Shown here one piece after another: positions 42,487 through 50,975 of a stretch of DNA of 64,000 bases; position 1 is the stretch's first letter, and each line of letters begins with the position of its first letter. The DNA comes from Kitasatospora sp. NA04385 (GTDB taxonomy: Bacteria; Actinomycetota; Actinomycetes; Streptomycetales; Streptomycetaceae). The notes beneath the pieces are model-generated. The model worked only from the letters and a program-made list of their open reading frames with translations. It did no database searches and was not told the DNA's origin. The position numbers were made by a program, and so were the translations under genes. The stretch covers positions 7,075,728-7,139,727 of the forward strand of contig NZ_CP054919.1 in the NCBI RefSeq assembly GCF_013364235.1. The letters are read 5' to 3'.

Positions 42487-43332
42487 GTGGAAGCCAACCT
42501 CAGTGGCACCGGGCGTCTGCCGGCCGCCTTCCTCACCCCCGGCTCCTCCTCGTTCCTCGACTTCCTCGACAGCCACGCGCCCCAACTGCTCCCCGGCCGG
42601 CGCGCCCTGCCCGAGGGGATGACGGTCGAGGCGCCGCACGGCACCACCATCGTCGCCGCGGTCTTCGACGGCGGCGTGGTGCTGGCCGGCGACCGCCGCG
42701 CCACCATGGGCAACGTCATCGCCCAGCGGGACATCGAGAAGGTCTTCCCGGCGGACGAGTACAGCGCCGTCGGCATCGCCGGCACGGCCGGCCTCGCGGT
42801 CGAGATGGTCCGGCTGTTCCAGCTGGAGCTGGAGCACTACGAGAAGATCGAGGGCACCGTGCTCTCGCTGGAGGGCAAGGCCAACCGGCTCACCACGATG
42901 ATCCGCTCGAACCTGGCGATGGCCATGCAGGGCCTCGCGGTCGTCCCGGTCTTCGCCGGCTACGACCTCGACCTCGGCCGCGGCCGGATCTTCACCTACG
43001 ACGTCACCGGCGGCCGCTCCGAGGAGCGGGCCGGCTTCGCCGCCACCGGCTCCGGCTCGGTGTTCGCCCGGGGATCGATGAAGAAGCTCTACCGGGAGGG
43101 GCTCGACGGCGACCAGGCCGCCACCCTCGCCGTCCAGGCGCTGTACGACGCCGCCGACGACGACTCGGCCACCGGCGGGCCCGACCTGGCCCGCAAGATC
43201 TTCCCGATCGTCACGCTGATCACCGAGGACGGCTTCCGCCGGCTCACCGAGGACGAGGTCTCCGCGATCGCGGTCTCCATCACCGACCAGCGCCGCGAGC
43301 ACCCGAACGGCCCGCAGGCACCGCTCCTCTGA
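42487..43332 (+). CDS. prcB: 20S proteasome beta subunit
   Basis: 281 residues. A 52-residue propeptide is removed autocatalytically at APHG|TTIVAAVF, exposing catalytic Thr53. AGDRRATMGNVIAQRDIEKV contains the Asp and Lys of the active site. The fold continues through GIAGTAGLAVEMVRLFQLEL and ATGSGSVFARGSMKKLY. Fourteen copies form the two inner rings of the core. GTG start after GGAAGGACAC. It is followed 32 bp later by prcA, and the two are surely co-translated. Confidence 0.97.
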   Translation: MEANLSGTGRLPAAFLTPGSSSFLDFLDSHAPQLLPGRRALPEGMTVEAPHGTTIVAAVFDGGVVLAGDRRATMGNVIAQRDIEKVFPADEYSAVGIAGTAGLAVEMVRLFQLELEHYEKIEGTVLSLEGKANRLTTMIRSNLAMAMQGLAVVPVFAGYDLDLGRGRIFTYDVTGGRSEERAGFAATGSGSVFARGSMKKLYREGLDGDQAATLAVQALYDAADDDSATGGPDLARKIFPIVTLITEDGFRRLTEDEVSAIAVSITDQRREHPNGPQAPLL

Positions 43333-43364
43333 GTCCGCCCCAACCACCCGAAGGGAGACCGGCG

Positions 43365-44117
43365 GTGTCCACGCCGTTCTACGTCTCGCCCCAGCAGGCC
43401 ATGGCGGACCGCGCGGAGTACGCCCGCAAGGGCATCGCCCGCGGCCGCAGCGTGGTCGTGCTCACCTACGCCGACGGCATCGTGTTCGTCGCGGAGAACA
43501 CCTCCCGGGCCCTGCACAAGGTCTCCGAGATCTACGACAAGATCGCCTTCGCCGCGGTCGGCCGCTACAACGAGTTCGAGAACCTGCGCATCGGCGGCGT
43601 CCGCTACGCCGACCTGCGCGGCTACTCCTACGACCGGGCCGACGTCACCGCCCGCGGCCTGGCCAACGTCTACGCGCAGACCCTCGGCACCATCTTCTCC
43701 TCGGTCGGGGAGAAGCCCTACGAGGTCGAGCTGATCGTCGCCGAGGTCGGCCGCACCGACGCCGACGACCAGATCTACCGGCTCACCCCCGACGGCTCGG
43801 TGGTCGACGAGAAGAACGCCGTGGTGGTCGGCGGCAACGCCGACTCCATCGGCAACTACCTCGGCCAGCGCCACCGCGCCGGGCTGAGCCTCGCGGAGGC
43901 GCTCAAGCTGGCGGTCGACGGCCTGGCCCGCGACCCCAACGGCGGCACCCCCCGCGCGATGACGCCCGAGCAGCTGGAGGTCGCGGTGCTGGACCGCAAG
44001 CGCCCCCAGCAGCGCAAGTTCAAGCGCGTCCTGGGCGGCCAGCTGGCCCGGCTGCTCAGCGGCGACGAGTCGGCGGCCGCCGAGGACGGCGACGACCAGG
44101 GCGCCGACACCGAATGA
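43365..44117 (+). CDS. prcA: 20S proteasome alpha subunit
   Basis: 250 residues. The N-terminus STPFYVSPQQAMADRAEYAR forms the gate and lacks a catalytic Thr. Core strands are GIARGRSVVVLTYADGIVFV and KIAFAAVGRYNEFENLRIGG. Fourteen copies make the outer rings that contact ARC through its C-terminal Tyr motif. The C-terminal tail (about 215-250) is basic and then acidic (ESAAAEDGDDQGADTE) and is probably disordered. GTG start after AAGGGAG. A hairpin follows before pafA. Confidence 0.97.
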   Translation: MSTPFYVSPQQAMADRAEYARKGIARGRSVVVLTYADGIVFVAENTSRALHKVSEIYDKIAFAAVGRYNEFENLRIGGVRYADLRGYSYDRADVTARGLANVYAQTLGTIFSSVGEKPYEVELIVAEVGRTDADDQIYRLTPDGSVVDEKNAVVVGGNADSIGNYLGQRHRAGLSLAEALKLAVDGLARDPNGGTPRAMTPEQLEVAVLDRKRPQQRKFKRVLGGQLARLLSGDESAAAEDGDDQGADTE

Positions 44118-44122
44118 CCGCC

Positions 44123-44155
44123 CGGGCGGCCCGCCCCAGCCGGGCGGGCCGCCCG
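44123..44155 (+). terminator. Hairpin between prcA and pafA
   Basis: 13-bp perfect arms CGGGCGGCCCGCC/GGCGGGCCGCCCG, loop 7 nt. Confidence 0.75.
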
Positions 44156-44214
44156 CCCGGTCCACCACCGCCACCGAGGGGTTCCACCGAGCTTCGAACA
44201 GAGAAGAGTCGCAC

Positions 44215-45576
44215 ATGGACCGCCGAATTTTCGGGCTGGAGAACGAGTACGGAGTCACCTGCACCTTCCGGGGCCAGCGCCGGCTGTCGCCGGACGAGGT
44301 CGCCCGCTACCTCTTCCGCCGGGTCGTCTCCTGGGGCCGCAGCAGCAACGTCTTCCTGAAGAACGGCGCCCGCCTCTACCTCGACGTCGGCTCCCACCCC
44401 GAGTACGCGACCCCCGAGTGCGACGACGTCACCGAGCTGGTCACCCACGACAAGTCCGGCGAGCGGATCCTCGAGGGCCTGCTGGTGGACGCCGAGCGGC
44501 GGCTGCACGAGGAGGGCATCGCCGGCGACGTCTACCTGTTCAAGAACAACACCGACTCGGCCGGCAACTCCTACGGCTGCCACGAGAACTACCTGGTGGC
44601 CCGGCACGGCGAGTTCTCCCGGCTGGCGGACGTGCTGATCCCGTTCCTGGTGACGCGGCAGCTGATCTGCGGCGCCGGCAAGGTGCTGCAGACCCCGCGC
44701 GGCGCGGTCTACTGCGTCAGCCAGCGCGCCGAGCACATCTGGGAGGGCGTCAGCTCCGCCACCACCCGCTCCCGCCCGATCATCAACACCCGGGACGAGC
44801 CGCACGCCGACGCCGAGCGCTACCGGCGGCTGCACGTCATCGTGGGCGACTCCAACATGTCGGAGACCACCACGCTGCTCAAGGTCGGCGCCACCGACCT
44901 GGTGCTGCGGCTGATCGAGGCCGGCGTGGTGATGCGCGACCTGACGCTGGAGAACCCGATCCGGGCGATCCGCGAGGTCAGCCACGACCTGACCGGCACC
45001 CACCAGGTCCGGCTGGCCAACGGCCGGGAGGCCTCCGCCCTGGAGATCCAGGAGGAGTACTACACCAAGGCGCTGGAGTTCGCCGACCGCAAGGGCCTCA
45101 ACGAGGGCACCGTGGCCCGGGTGCTGGACCTGTGGGGCCGCACCCTGGAGGCGGTGCGCACCGAGGACCTGGCCAAGGTCGGCACCGAGATCGACTGGAT
45201 CATGAAGTACCAGCTGATCGAGAAGTACCGGGCCAAGCACCAGATGACCATGTCCAACCCGCGGGTGGCCCAGATCGACCTCGCCTACCACGACATCCAC
45301 CGCCGCCGCGGCCTGTTCTACCTGCTGCAGAAGAACGGCCAGGCCAAGCGGGTCACCACCGACCTGCTGACCTTCCAGGGCAAGTCGGTGCCCCCGCAGA
45401 CCACCCGGGCCCGGCTGCGCGGCGACTTCATCCGCCGCGCCCAGGAGCAGCGCCGCGACTTCACCGTCGACTGGGTGCACCTCAAGCTGAACGACCAGGC
45501 GCAGCGCACCGTGCTGTGCAAGGACCCGTTCCGCTCGGTCGACGAGCGGGTGGAGAAGCTGATCGCCGGCATGTGA
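44215..45576 (+). CDS. pafA: Pup--protein ligase
   Basis: 453 residues. PafA joins the C-terminal Glu of Pup to lysines of target proteins using ATP. It is a glutamine-synthetase relative: RRIFGLENEYGVTCTF holds the Mg-binding Glu, RLYLDVGSHPEYATPECDD and KNNTDSAGNSYGCHENYL form the active cradle, and PIINTRDEPHADAERYRRLH is shared with Dop. It lacks the long Dop-loop insertion after residue 35, which separates it from Dop. AGAGAAG precedes the ATG. It is the last gene of the core proteasome set. Confidence 0.97.
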   Translation: MDRRIFGLENEYGVTCTFRGQRRLSPDEVARYLFRRVVSWGRSSNVFLKNGARLYLDVGSHPEYATPECDDVTELVTHDKSGERILEGLLVDAERRLHEEGIAGDVYLFKNNTDSAGNSYGCHENYLVARHGEFSRLADVLIPFLVTRQLICGAGKVLQTPRGAVYCVSQRAEHIWEGVSSATTRSRPIINTRDEPHADAERYRRLHVIVGDSNMSETTTLLKVGATDLVLRLIEAGVVMRDLTLENPIRAIREVSHDLTGTHQVRLANGREASALEIQEEYYTKALEFADRKGLNEGTVARVLDLWGRTLEAVRTEDLAKVGTEIDWIMKYQLIEKYRAKHQMTMSNPRVAQIDLAYHDIHRRRGLFYLLQKNGQAKRVTTDLLTFQGKSVPPQTTRARLRGDFIRRAQEQRRDFTVDWVHLKLNDQAQRTVLCKDPFRSVDERVEKLIAGM

Positions 45577-45643
45577 GCCGCCGGCTCCGGACGGTCCGCG
45601 GGGGCGCGCCGAGCGCCTCCGCCGGACCGGACGAATCGGGTCA

Positions 45644-45649
45644 TAGGCT
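45644..45649 (+). promoter_or_regulatory. -10 element (TAGGCT), leaderless layout
   Basis: TAGGCT ends 6 nt before the ATG of the first FKBP gene. No Shine-Dalgarno is visible. Confidence 0.5.
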
Positions 45650-45655
45650 GACGCC

Positions 45656-46651
45656 ATGCGTCGAACCGCCTGCCTGCTCACCGTTCCCCTGACCGTCGCG
45701 CTGCTCGCCGGATGCAGCAGTTCGGGCGGCTCGGGGAAGTCCGCCGCGACGACGCCCCCGGCCTCCTCGGCCTCCGCGGCCGAAGTGCCGAGCCCGGTGG
45801 CCTCCGCCTCGCCGATGCCGACCGTCAGCGGCGAGTTCGGCTCGAAGGCGACGATCACGCTGCCCTCCGAGCAGCCCGGCGGCCAGTTCGTGGTCAGCAC
45901 GGTGAGCGAGGGCACCGGCCCCGAGGTCAAGAAGGACGACTGGGTGACCGTCAACTACACGGTCAAGGACTGGACCACCGGCAAGGACCTGTCCAGCTCC
46001 TACGACTCCGGCGCCAAGCCGCAGCTGTACCAGGCGGGCAGCGGGCAGCTGGTGCCCGCCTTCGACCAGAGCGTGATCGGCCGGAAGACCGGCTCCCGGG
46101 TGCTGGTGGTGGCCCCGCCGGCGGCCGGCTTCGGCAGCCAGGGGTCGACCGCGCTGGGCGTCGGCAAGGACGACACCGTGGTGTTCGTGCTGGACGTGAT
46201 GGGCTCGGTCGCGCCGGACACCACCATCCCCGGGGACCTCGCCCAGCCGCCCGCCAGCGCCCCGCAGGTGAAGGACAACGGCAAGGCCGCGCCGACCATC
46301 ACCGTCCCCTCCGGCGAGCAGCCGCCCACCGACCTCCAGCAGTACGTGCTGGTCAAGGGCACCGGCCCGGAGGTGCAGAGCGGGCAGACGCTGCTGGTCC
46401 AGTACACCGGGGTGACCTGGGCGGACGGCAAGCAGTTCGACTCCTCGTGGAACCACGGCGGCGCGCAGGCCCTCCAGGTCGGCACCGGCAGCCTGATCAA
46501 GGGCTGGGACCAGGGGCTGGTCGGCAAGAACGTGGGCAGCCGGGTGCTGCTGGTGGTGCCGCCCTCGCTGGGCTACGGCGACCAGGCCAGCGGGTCGATC
46601 CCGGCGAACTCCACCCTGGTGTTCGTGATCGACATCCTGGAAGCCGTCTGA
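45656..46651 (+). CDS. Double-domain FKBP peptidyl-prolyl isomerase, lipoprotein
   Basis: 331 residues. Lipoprotein signal ends LLAGC (Cys about residue 20), followed by a Ser/Ala/Pro linker. Two FKBP domains: about 75-190 and 225-331. In the second the active-site pattern is intact (SLIKGWDQGLVG, VPPSLGYGDQASGSIP). In the first the central Trp is replaced (QLVPAFDQSVIG) and the loop reads APPAAGFGSQ, so it may bind rather than isomerise. It probably assists folding of exported proteins on the outer membrane face. The neighbouring gene encodes a similar protein with a membrane helix. Confidence 0.92.
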   Translation: MRRTACLLTVPLTVALLAGCSSSGGSGKSAATTPPASSASAAEVPSPVASASPMPTVSGEFGSKATITLPSEQPGGQFVVSTVSEGTGPEVKKDDWVTVNYTVKDWTTGKDLSSSYDSGAKPQLYQAGSGQLVPAFDQSVIGRKTGSRVLVVAPPAAGFGSQGSTALGVGKDDTVVFVLDVMGSVAPDTTIPGDLAQPPASAPQVKDNGKAAPTITVPSGEQPPTDLQQYVLVKGTGPEVQSGQTLLVQYTGVTWADGKQFDSSWNHGGAQALQVGTGSLIKGWDQGLVGKNVGSRVLLVVPPSLGYGDQASGSIPANSTLVFVIDILEAV

Positions 46652-46764
46652 GAACCGCCTGACAGCGGGGCGCGGACCGGGCTGAACGGCTCTCATGCCG
46701 ACCTGACATACTGCTGCCCCGCACCAGTGGTACACGCGTCGTCGGGCGAGTCGAATGGGGAGTC

Positions 46765-48048
46765 ATGTCTGAGAAAGCGTCGAGCCCGGGCGAGGCCGAC
46801 AACACCGGGAACAAGCCTCCCGTGGACCGCGAGTCGATCGTCGTCCCCGCGGAGATGCTGACCCAGGCCGGCTGGGCGCCGCCCACCAACCCGGTCAACC
46901 CGGACGCCAAGACCGAGCAGGCCCCGCAGGTCTTCGCCTCCAACCAGCGCAAGGTGCCGCTCTCCGAGGCCGGGTACAACGAGGACCCGGGCGGCGTGGG
47001 CCGGCTCGGCGTGATCCTGGGCTCGGTCCTCGCGGTCCTGCTGATCGCCTCCGGCGTGACGATGTACTACGTCAACAAGGACGGCGGCACCAAGCCCGCG
47101 GCCAAGTCGGACTCGGCGACGGCCAGCCCCAGCGCGGCCCCCTCCGACGCGCCGAGCCAGGCGCCGGTGCCGCCGATCAAGGACAGCGCCAAGGTGCTGC
47201 CCTCGGTCTCCGGCGACTTCGGCACCAAGGCCGCCATCACCCTGCCCAAGGAGGCCCCCGAGGGGACGTTCGTGGTCAAGGAGCTGTCCGCGGGCAGCGG
47301 CGCGAAGGTGGAGAAGGGCAACTGGGTCTCCGTCGACTACACGGCGATGGACTGGCAGACCGGCAAGGAGATCCCCGGCTCGTACGGCGAGGAGAACGGC
47401 AAGCCGCAGCTGTACCAGGCCGGCGGCGGGTCGCTGATCCCCGCGCTGGACAACGCCGTCGAGGGCCACAAGGCCGGCAGCCGCCTGCTGGTGGTCGCCC
47501 CGCCCGCCGCCGCGTTCGGCGCGCAGGGCAGCAGCGACCTGGGCATCGGGGCCGGCGACAGCCTGGTGTTCGTGCTGGACATCCGGCAGGCCACCGCCCC
47601 GGGCGCCGTCCTCTCCGGTGACGTGACCCCGCCGCCGGCGGACTTCCCGCAGGTCAAGGACAACGGCACCAAGGCCGCCGAGATCACCCCGGTCAAGGGC
47701 GCCGCCGACCCGACCGAGCTGAAGAGCCACGTGCTGATCCAGGGCAAGGGCCGCAAGATCGAGCAGGGCGAGAAGGTGCTGGTCCAGTACACCGGCGTGC
47801 TGTACAAGGACGGCAAGAAGTTCGACTCCTCGCTCGACCGCGGACAGGCGTTCACCTTCACCACCGGCGCCGGCCAGGTCATCGAGGGCTGGGACAAGGG
47901 CATCACCGGCCAGAACATCGGCAGCCGGGTCGAGCTGGTCGTCCCCGCCTCGCTGGGCTACAAGGACCAGGCCAGCGACAGCATCCCGGCCAACTCCACG
48001 CTGGTGTTCGTGGTGGACATCCTGGACGCGGGCGTCGGCGGCAGCTGA
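46765..48048 (+). CDS. Double-domain FKBP peptidyl-prolyl isomerase, membrane-anchored
   Basis: 427 residues. A 78-residue cytoplasmic segment precedes one membrane helix LGVILGSVLAVLLIASGVTM (about 81-100); the rest is outside. A Ser/Ala/Pro linker leads to FKBP domain 1 (about 160-280), with SLIPALDNAVEG where Trp is expected, and domain 2 (about 310-425) with the intact QVIEGWDKGITG and VPASLGYKDQASDSIP. Both domains align with those of the previous gene, so the two arose by duplication. GGGGAG lies before the ATG. It is likely a chaperone for secreted proteins. Confidence 0.92.
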   Translation: MSEKASSPGEADNTGNKPPVDRESIVVPAEMLTQAGWAPPTNPVNPDAKTEQAPQVFASNQRKVPLSEAGYNEDPGGVGRLGVILGSVLAVLLIASGVTMYYVNKDGGTKPAAKSDSATASPSAAPSDAPSQAPVPPIKDSAKVLPSVSGDFGTKAAITLPKEAPEGTFVVKELSAGSGAKVEKGNWVSVDYTAMDWQTGKEIPGSYGEENGKPQLYQAGGGSLIPALDNAVEGHKAGSRLLVVAPPAAAFGAQGSSDLGIGAGDSLVFVLDIRQATAPGAVLSGDVTPPPADFPQVKDNGTKAAEITPVKGAADPTELKSHVLIQGKGRKIEQGEKVLVQYTGVLYKDGKKFDSSLDRGQAFTFTTGAGQVIEGWDKGITGQNIGSRVELVVPASLGYKDQASDSIPANSTLVFVVDILDAGVGGS

Positions 48049-48113
48049 CCCCCCACCGGCCCCGGTGCGCCTAGGATGAGTCCCGTTCACGCAACCGAAC
48101 GAGAAGAGCAATC

Positions 48114-48485
48114 GTGAGCCTGACCAAGCCGGAGATCGACTTCCCGGGCGGCGACGCCCCGACCGAGCTCCAGATCCGCGACATCGTGGTCGGCGACGGC
48201 GCCGAGGCCAAGGCCGGCGCGGTCGTCGAGGTCCACTACGTCGGTGTCACCTTCGCCTCCGGCGAGGAGTTCGACGCCTCCTGGAACCGCGGCCAGACCT
48301 TCCGCTTCCCGCTGGGCGGCGGCCGGGTCATCAAGGGCTGGGACCAGGGCGTCGAGGGCATGCGGGTCGGCGGCCGCCGCGAGCTGGTCATCCCGCCGCA
48401 CCTGGCCTACGGCAACCAGTCGCCGAGCCCGCTCATCCCGGCCGGCTCCACCCTGATCTTCGTGGTGGACCTGCTGGGCGTCTGA
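48114..48485 (+). CDS. FKBP-type peptidyl-prolyl isomerase, cytosolic
   Basis: 123 residues, single FKBP domain without a signal peptide. Active-site residues are kept: EVHYVGVTFASGEEFDASWN, GRVIKGWDQGVEGMRVGGRR, and IPPHLAYGNQSPSPLIPAGS. It catalyses cis-trans isomerisation of X-Pro bonds during folding. GTG start after AGAAGAGC; a TAGGAT hexamer about 38 nt upstream may be its -10. It is the third FKBP gene in a row and is followed by a good terminator, which closes this subcluster before pafB. Confidence 0.95.
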   Translation: MSLTKPEIDFPGGDAPTELQIRDIVVGDGAEAKAGAVVEVHYVGVTFASGEEFDASWNRGQTFRFPLGGGRVIKGWDQGVEGMRVGGRRELVIPPHLAYGNQSPSPLIPAGSTLIFVVDLLGV

Positions 48486-48504
48486 CCTCGGACGTACCAC
48501 CGAC

Positions 48505-48540
48505 ACCCCCGGTTCCGCCAGGAGCCGGGGGTTCGGCTTT
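48505..48540 (+). terminator. Rho-independent terminator of the FKBP gene
   Basis: 12-bp stem ACCCCCGGTTCC/GGAGCCGGGGGT (one G-T pair), loop GCCA, followed by TCGGCTTT. Confidence 0.8.
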
Positions 48541-48553
48541 CTCTGGACGCGTC

Positions 48554-48567
48554 CGTACCGGTACGGT
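48554..48567. promoter_or_regulatory. 12-bp palindrome and possible -10 ahead of pafB
   Basis: CGTACCGGTACG (48554-48565) overlaps TACGGT (48562-48567), a TANNNT candidate about 37 nt before the pafB ATG. It could be an operator of the pafBC unit. Confidence 0.4.
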
Positions 48568-48603
48568 CAGGCGGGTCACCCCCGATCGGAGGAAGGGTCA
48601 GCG

Positions 48604-49578
48604 ATGGCGATCGCCAAGGCAGAGCGGCTGATGAACCTAGCCCTGTGCCTGATGAACACCCGGCGTCCGCTCTCCAAGAAAGAGCTGCGCGAGTCCGTCG
48701 AGGCGTACCGGGAGGCCTGGCAACAGGGCTCCGAGGACGCCTTCAACCGGATGTTCGAGCGCGACAAGGACGACCTGCGGGAACTCGGACTGATCATCGA
48801 CGTGGACGAGAACGCGCTCGACGGCGAGATCGGCTACCTCGCCCGCCGCGACCGCAACCGCCTCCCGGAGATCGCCCTGGACGCCGAGGAGGCCGCCGCC
48901 CTGGCGCTGGCCGCCCGGGTCTGGCAGCAGGCCAAGATGTCCGGCGCCGCCAGCGGCGCGCTGCAGAAGCTGCGCGCCGCCGGCGTCCCGTTCGTCGAGG
49001 ACCGCGAGCACGGTGCGCTGGAGCCGCGGATCCCCGGCCGGGAGGCCGCGTTCGAGCCGCTGCTCACCGCCGCCCGCGACCGGCGCCCGGTCACCTTCGA
49101 CTACCGCAAGGCCGGCGCCGCCACCGCCGAGCCGCGCTCGGTCGAGCCCTGGGCGCTGGAGTGCTGGCGCGGCCACTGGTACCTGGCCGGCTACGACCGC
49201 GACCGCGGCTCGGCCCGGGTGTTCCGGCTCTCCCGGATCACCGGCAAGGTCCGCTCGCGGGCCGGCGCGTTCACCGGCGAGGTGCCCGAGCACGTGGACG
49301 TCCGGGCCGTGGTGGCCCGGTTCGCCGGCGAGGGCGCGACGGCCGTGGCGACGGTGCGGGTGCGCTCCGGCGCCGCCTACCCGCTGCGCCAGCGCGCGCT
49401 GGGGACCCGGGCGGTGGACGCCGACTGGGACGAGCTGGACATCCCGCACGGCAACGGCCTGGGCGCCGACCTGGCCGAGTACGGCCCCGACGTCATCGTG
49501 ATCGGCCCCGAGGACCTGCGGGCCGACGTCATCGACCGGCTGCGCGCCGTCGCCGGTCTCGCGGAGGTTGCCCAGTGA
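48604..49578 (+). CDS. pafB: WYL-domain transcription regulator PafB
   Basis: 324 residues. The N-terminal winged helix is KAERLMNLALCLMNTRRPLS to the DLRELGLIIDVD segment. The WYL domain (about 140-215) includes RRPVTFDYRKAGAATAEPRS and GHWYLAGYDRDRGSARVFRL, where the Trp-Tyr-Leu contacts a ligand. The WCX extension is C-terminal. With PafC it forms the activator of the RecA-independent DNA-damage response known from mycobacteria. Its stop overlaps the pafC start (GTGA), so the two proteins are made in equal amounts. GGAGGAAGG lies before the ATG. Confidence 0.94.
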   Translation: MAIAKAERLMNLALCLMNTRRPLSKKELRESVEAYREAWQQGSEDAFNRMFERDKDDLRELGLIIDVDENALDGEIGYLARRDRNRLPEIALDAEEAAALALAARVWQQAKMSGAASGALQKLRAAGVPFVEDREHGALEPRIPGREAAFEPLLTAARDRRPVTFDYRKAGAATAEPRSVEPWALECWRGHWYLAGYDRDRGSARVFRLSRITGKVRSRAGAFTGEVPEHVDVRAVVARFAGEGATAVATVRVRSGAAYPLRQRALGTRAVDADWDELDIPHGNGLGADLAEYGPDVIVIGPEDLRADVIDRLRAVAGLAEVAQ

Positions 49579-50540
49579 GTAACGCGATCGACCAGACGCG
49601 CCGGATGCTGTCGCTGGTCACCTACCTGCGCGAGCGGCCCGGGGCCGAGGTGGCCGAGGTGGCGCGGGCGTTCGGGATCACCGAGCGGGAGCTGATCGGC
49701 GACCTGAACGTGCTGCCGATGTGCGGCACCTCCTTCCGCGGCGGCGACCTGCTCGACATCGACACCGACGGCGAGCGGATCTGGTGGCACAACGTGGACG
49801 ACGTCGCCCAGCCGCTGCGGCTGGCCGCCGACGAGGCCACCGCGCTGCTGGTCGCCGCCCGCGCCGTCGCCGGGCTGCCCGGGCTGCGCGAGCGCGACCG
49901 GCAGGCGCTCACCCGGGCCGTCGCCAAGATCGAGGACGCGGCCGGCGAGAACGCCGCGTCCGCCGCCCGGATCGGCGTCACCTTCGAGGCCGAGGGCACC
50001 GTCTTCGCCGACATCGACCGCGCCCTCAGCGAGGGCCGGCTGATCTGGCTGCGCTACTGGTCGCACGGTCGCGGCGAGCTGACCGAGCGCGAGGTCGACC
50101 CGATCCGGCTGGTCACCGAGGGCCACACCTACCTGGAGGGCTGGTGCCGCACCTCCGAGGACCGGCGCACCTTCCGGCTCGACCGGATCGCCGAGATCAA
50201 GGTGCTGGACGAGCCCGCCAACCCGCCCCGCCTCCAGCCCCGGGACCTGTCCGCCGGGCTGGTCGCCCCCACCGCGGACGACCCGCAGGTGGTGGTCGAG
50301 GTCGGCCCCGGCGGCCGCTGGGTCGCCGAGTACTACACCCACGACAGCGCCGAGGAACTCCCCGACGGCGGGCTGCGGATCACCCTCCGCTCCGCCGAGC
50401 CGGCCGGCCTGCGCACCCTCGCGCTGCGCCTGGGCCGCGACGGCCGGATCACCGCCCCCGCCCAGCTCGCCGAACAGGCCCGCACCGCCGCGCTGGCCGC
50501 GCTGGAGCACTACCGGGACGGACGGGTCCGAACCACGTGA
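49575..50540 (+). CDS. pafC: WYL-domain transcription regulator PafC
   Basis: 321 residues, GTG start inside the pafB stop. Winged helix: QTRRMLSLVTYLRERPGAEV and AFGITERELIGDLNVLPMCG. WYL domain at about 145-220 with EGRLIWLRYWSHGRGELTER and HTYLEGWCRTSEDRRTFRLD; the WCX part reads VVEVGPGGRWVAEYYTHDSA. It is the partner of PafB; the heterodimer is expected to bind single-stranded DNA or another damage signal and activate repair promoters. The next small gene starts within its stop codon. Confidence 0.94.
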   Translation: MSNAIDQTRRMLSLVTYLRERPGAEVAEVARAFGITERELIGDLNVLPMCGTSFRGGDLLDIDTDGERIWWHNVDDVAQPLRLAADEATALLVAARAVAGLPGLRERDRQALTRAVAKIEDAAGENAASAARIGVTFEAEGTVFADIDRALSEGRLIWLRYWSHGRGELTEREVDPIRLVTEGHTYLEGWCRTSEDRRTFRLDRIAEIKVLDEPANPPRLQPRDLSAGLVAPTADDPQVVVEVGPGGRWVAEYYTHDSAEELPDGGLRITLRSAEPAGLRTLALRLGRDGRITAPAQLAEQARTAALAALEHYRDGRVRTT

Positions 50541-50767
50541 CCGACGGCACCAGATTCAAGGTGTACTGCTCGCAGTGCCGGGAGAAGGTCGAGCTCCCGG
50601 CCGGCGAGTTCCGGCTGGCCCTCGGCGCCAGCAAGGAGCGCACCTTCTACAGCTTCACCTGCCCGGCCTGCGGAGCGGTCGTCCGCAAGATCGCCGGGGA
50701 GAAGATCGTCGCCGCGCTCACCGAGGCCGGCGTGCACACCATGCGGCTGCTGCCGGTGGACGGATAG
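50537..50767 (+). CDS. Small zinc-ribbon protein coupled to pafC
   Basis: 76 residues. The GTG start overlaps the pafC stop by 4 bp. Two CxxC pairs (VYCSQCREKV and FTCPACGAVV) spaced about 28 residues apart form a probable zinc ribbon. The end is a short helix (EKIVAALTEAGVHTMRLLPV). No named family is recognised. Strict translational coupling with pafBC suggests a role tied to that regulator or to DNA repair, but this rests on position only. Confidence 0.85.
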   Translation: MTDGTRFKVYCSQCREKVELPAGEFRLALGASKERTFYSFTCPACGAVVRKIAGEKIVAALTEAGVHTMRLLPVDG

Positions 50768-50780
50768 GGGAGGCCCGCAC

Positions 50781-50936
50781 GTGAACTGGACCCTGGTCGG
50801 GGCCGTCCTGCTGTCCACCGCGGGCCTGCTGGTGCTCGGCGTCCTCGCGCTGCGGCTGTGGCTGGACGCCCGGGCGCTGGCCCGCGAGGTGGACGGCGCG
50901 GTCGGCGCGCTGCAGCGGGCGGGCGGGACGGACTGA
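50781..50936 (+). CDS. Small single-helix membrane protein
   Basis: 51 residues, GTG start after GGGGAGG. One membrane helix, LVGAVLLSTAGLLVLGVLAL (about residues 5-25), is followed by RLWLDARALAREVDGAVGAL and a short tail ending GGTD. It lies 13 bp after the zinc-ribbon gene, in the same transcript, and before a hairpin. The length, the good Shine-Dalgarno and the placement inside the operon support a real gene. Function unknown; an amphipathic helix after the membrane segment is reminiscent of TatA, which is encoded next, but the TatA hinge FG is absent. Confidence 0.7.
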   Translation: MNWTLVGAVLLSTAGLLVLGVLALRLWLDARALAREVDGAVGALQRAGGTD

Positions 50937-50975
50937 CCCGACCCCCCTCGTCGGAGGGGGTGGACGGCAGGGTGA

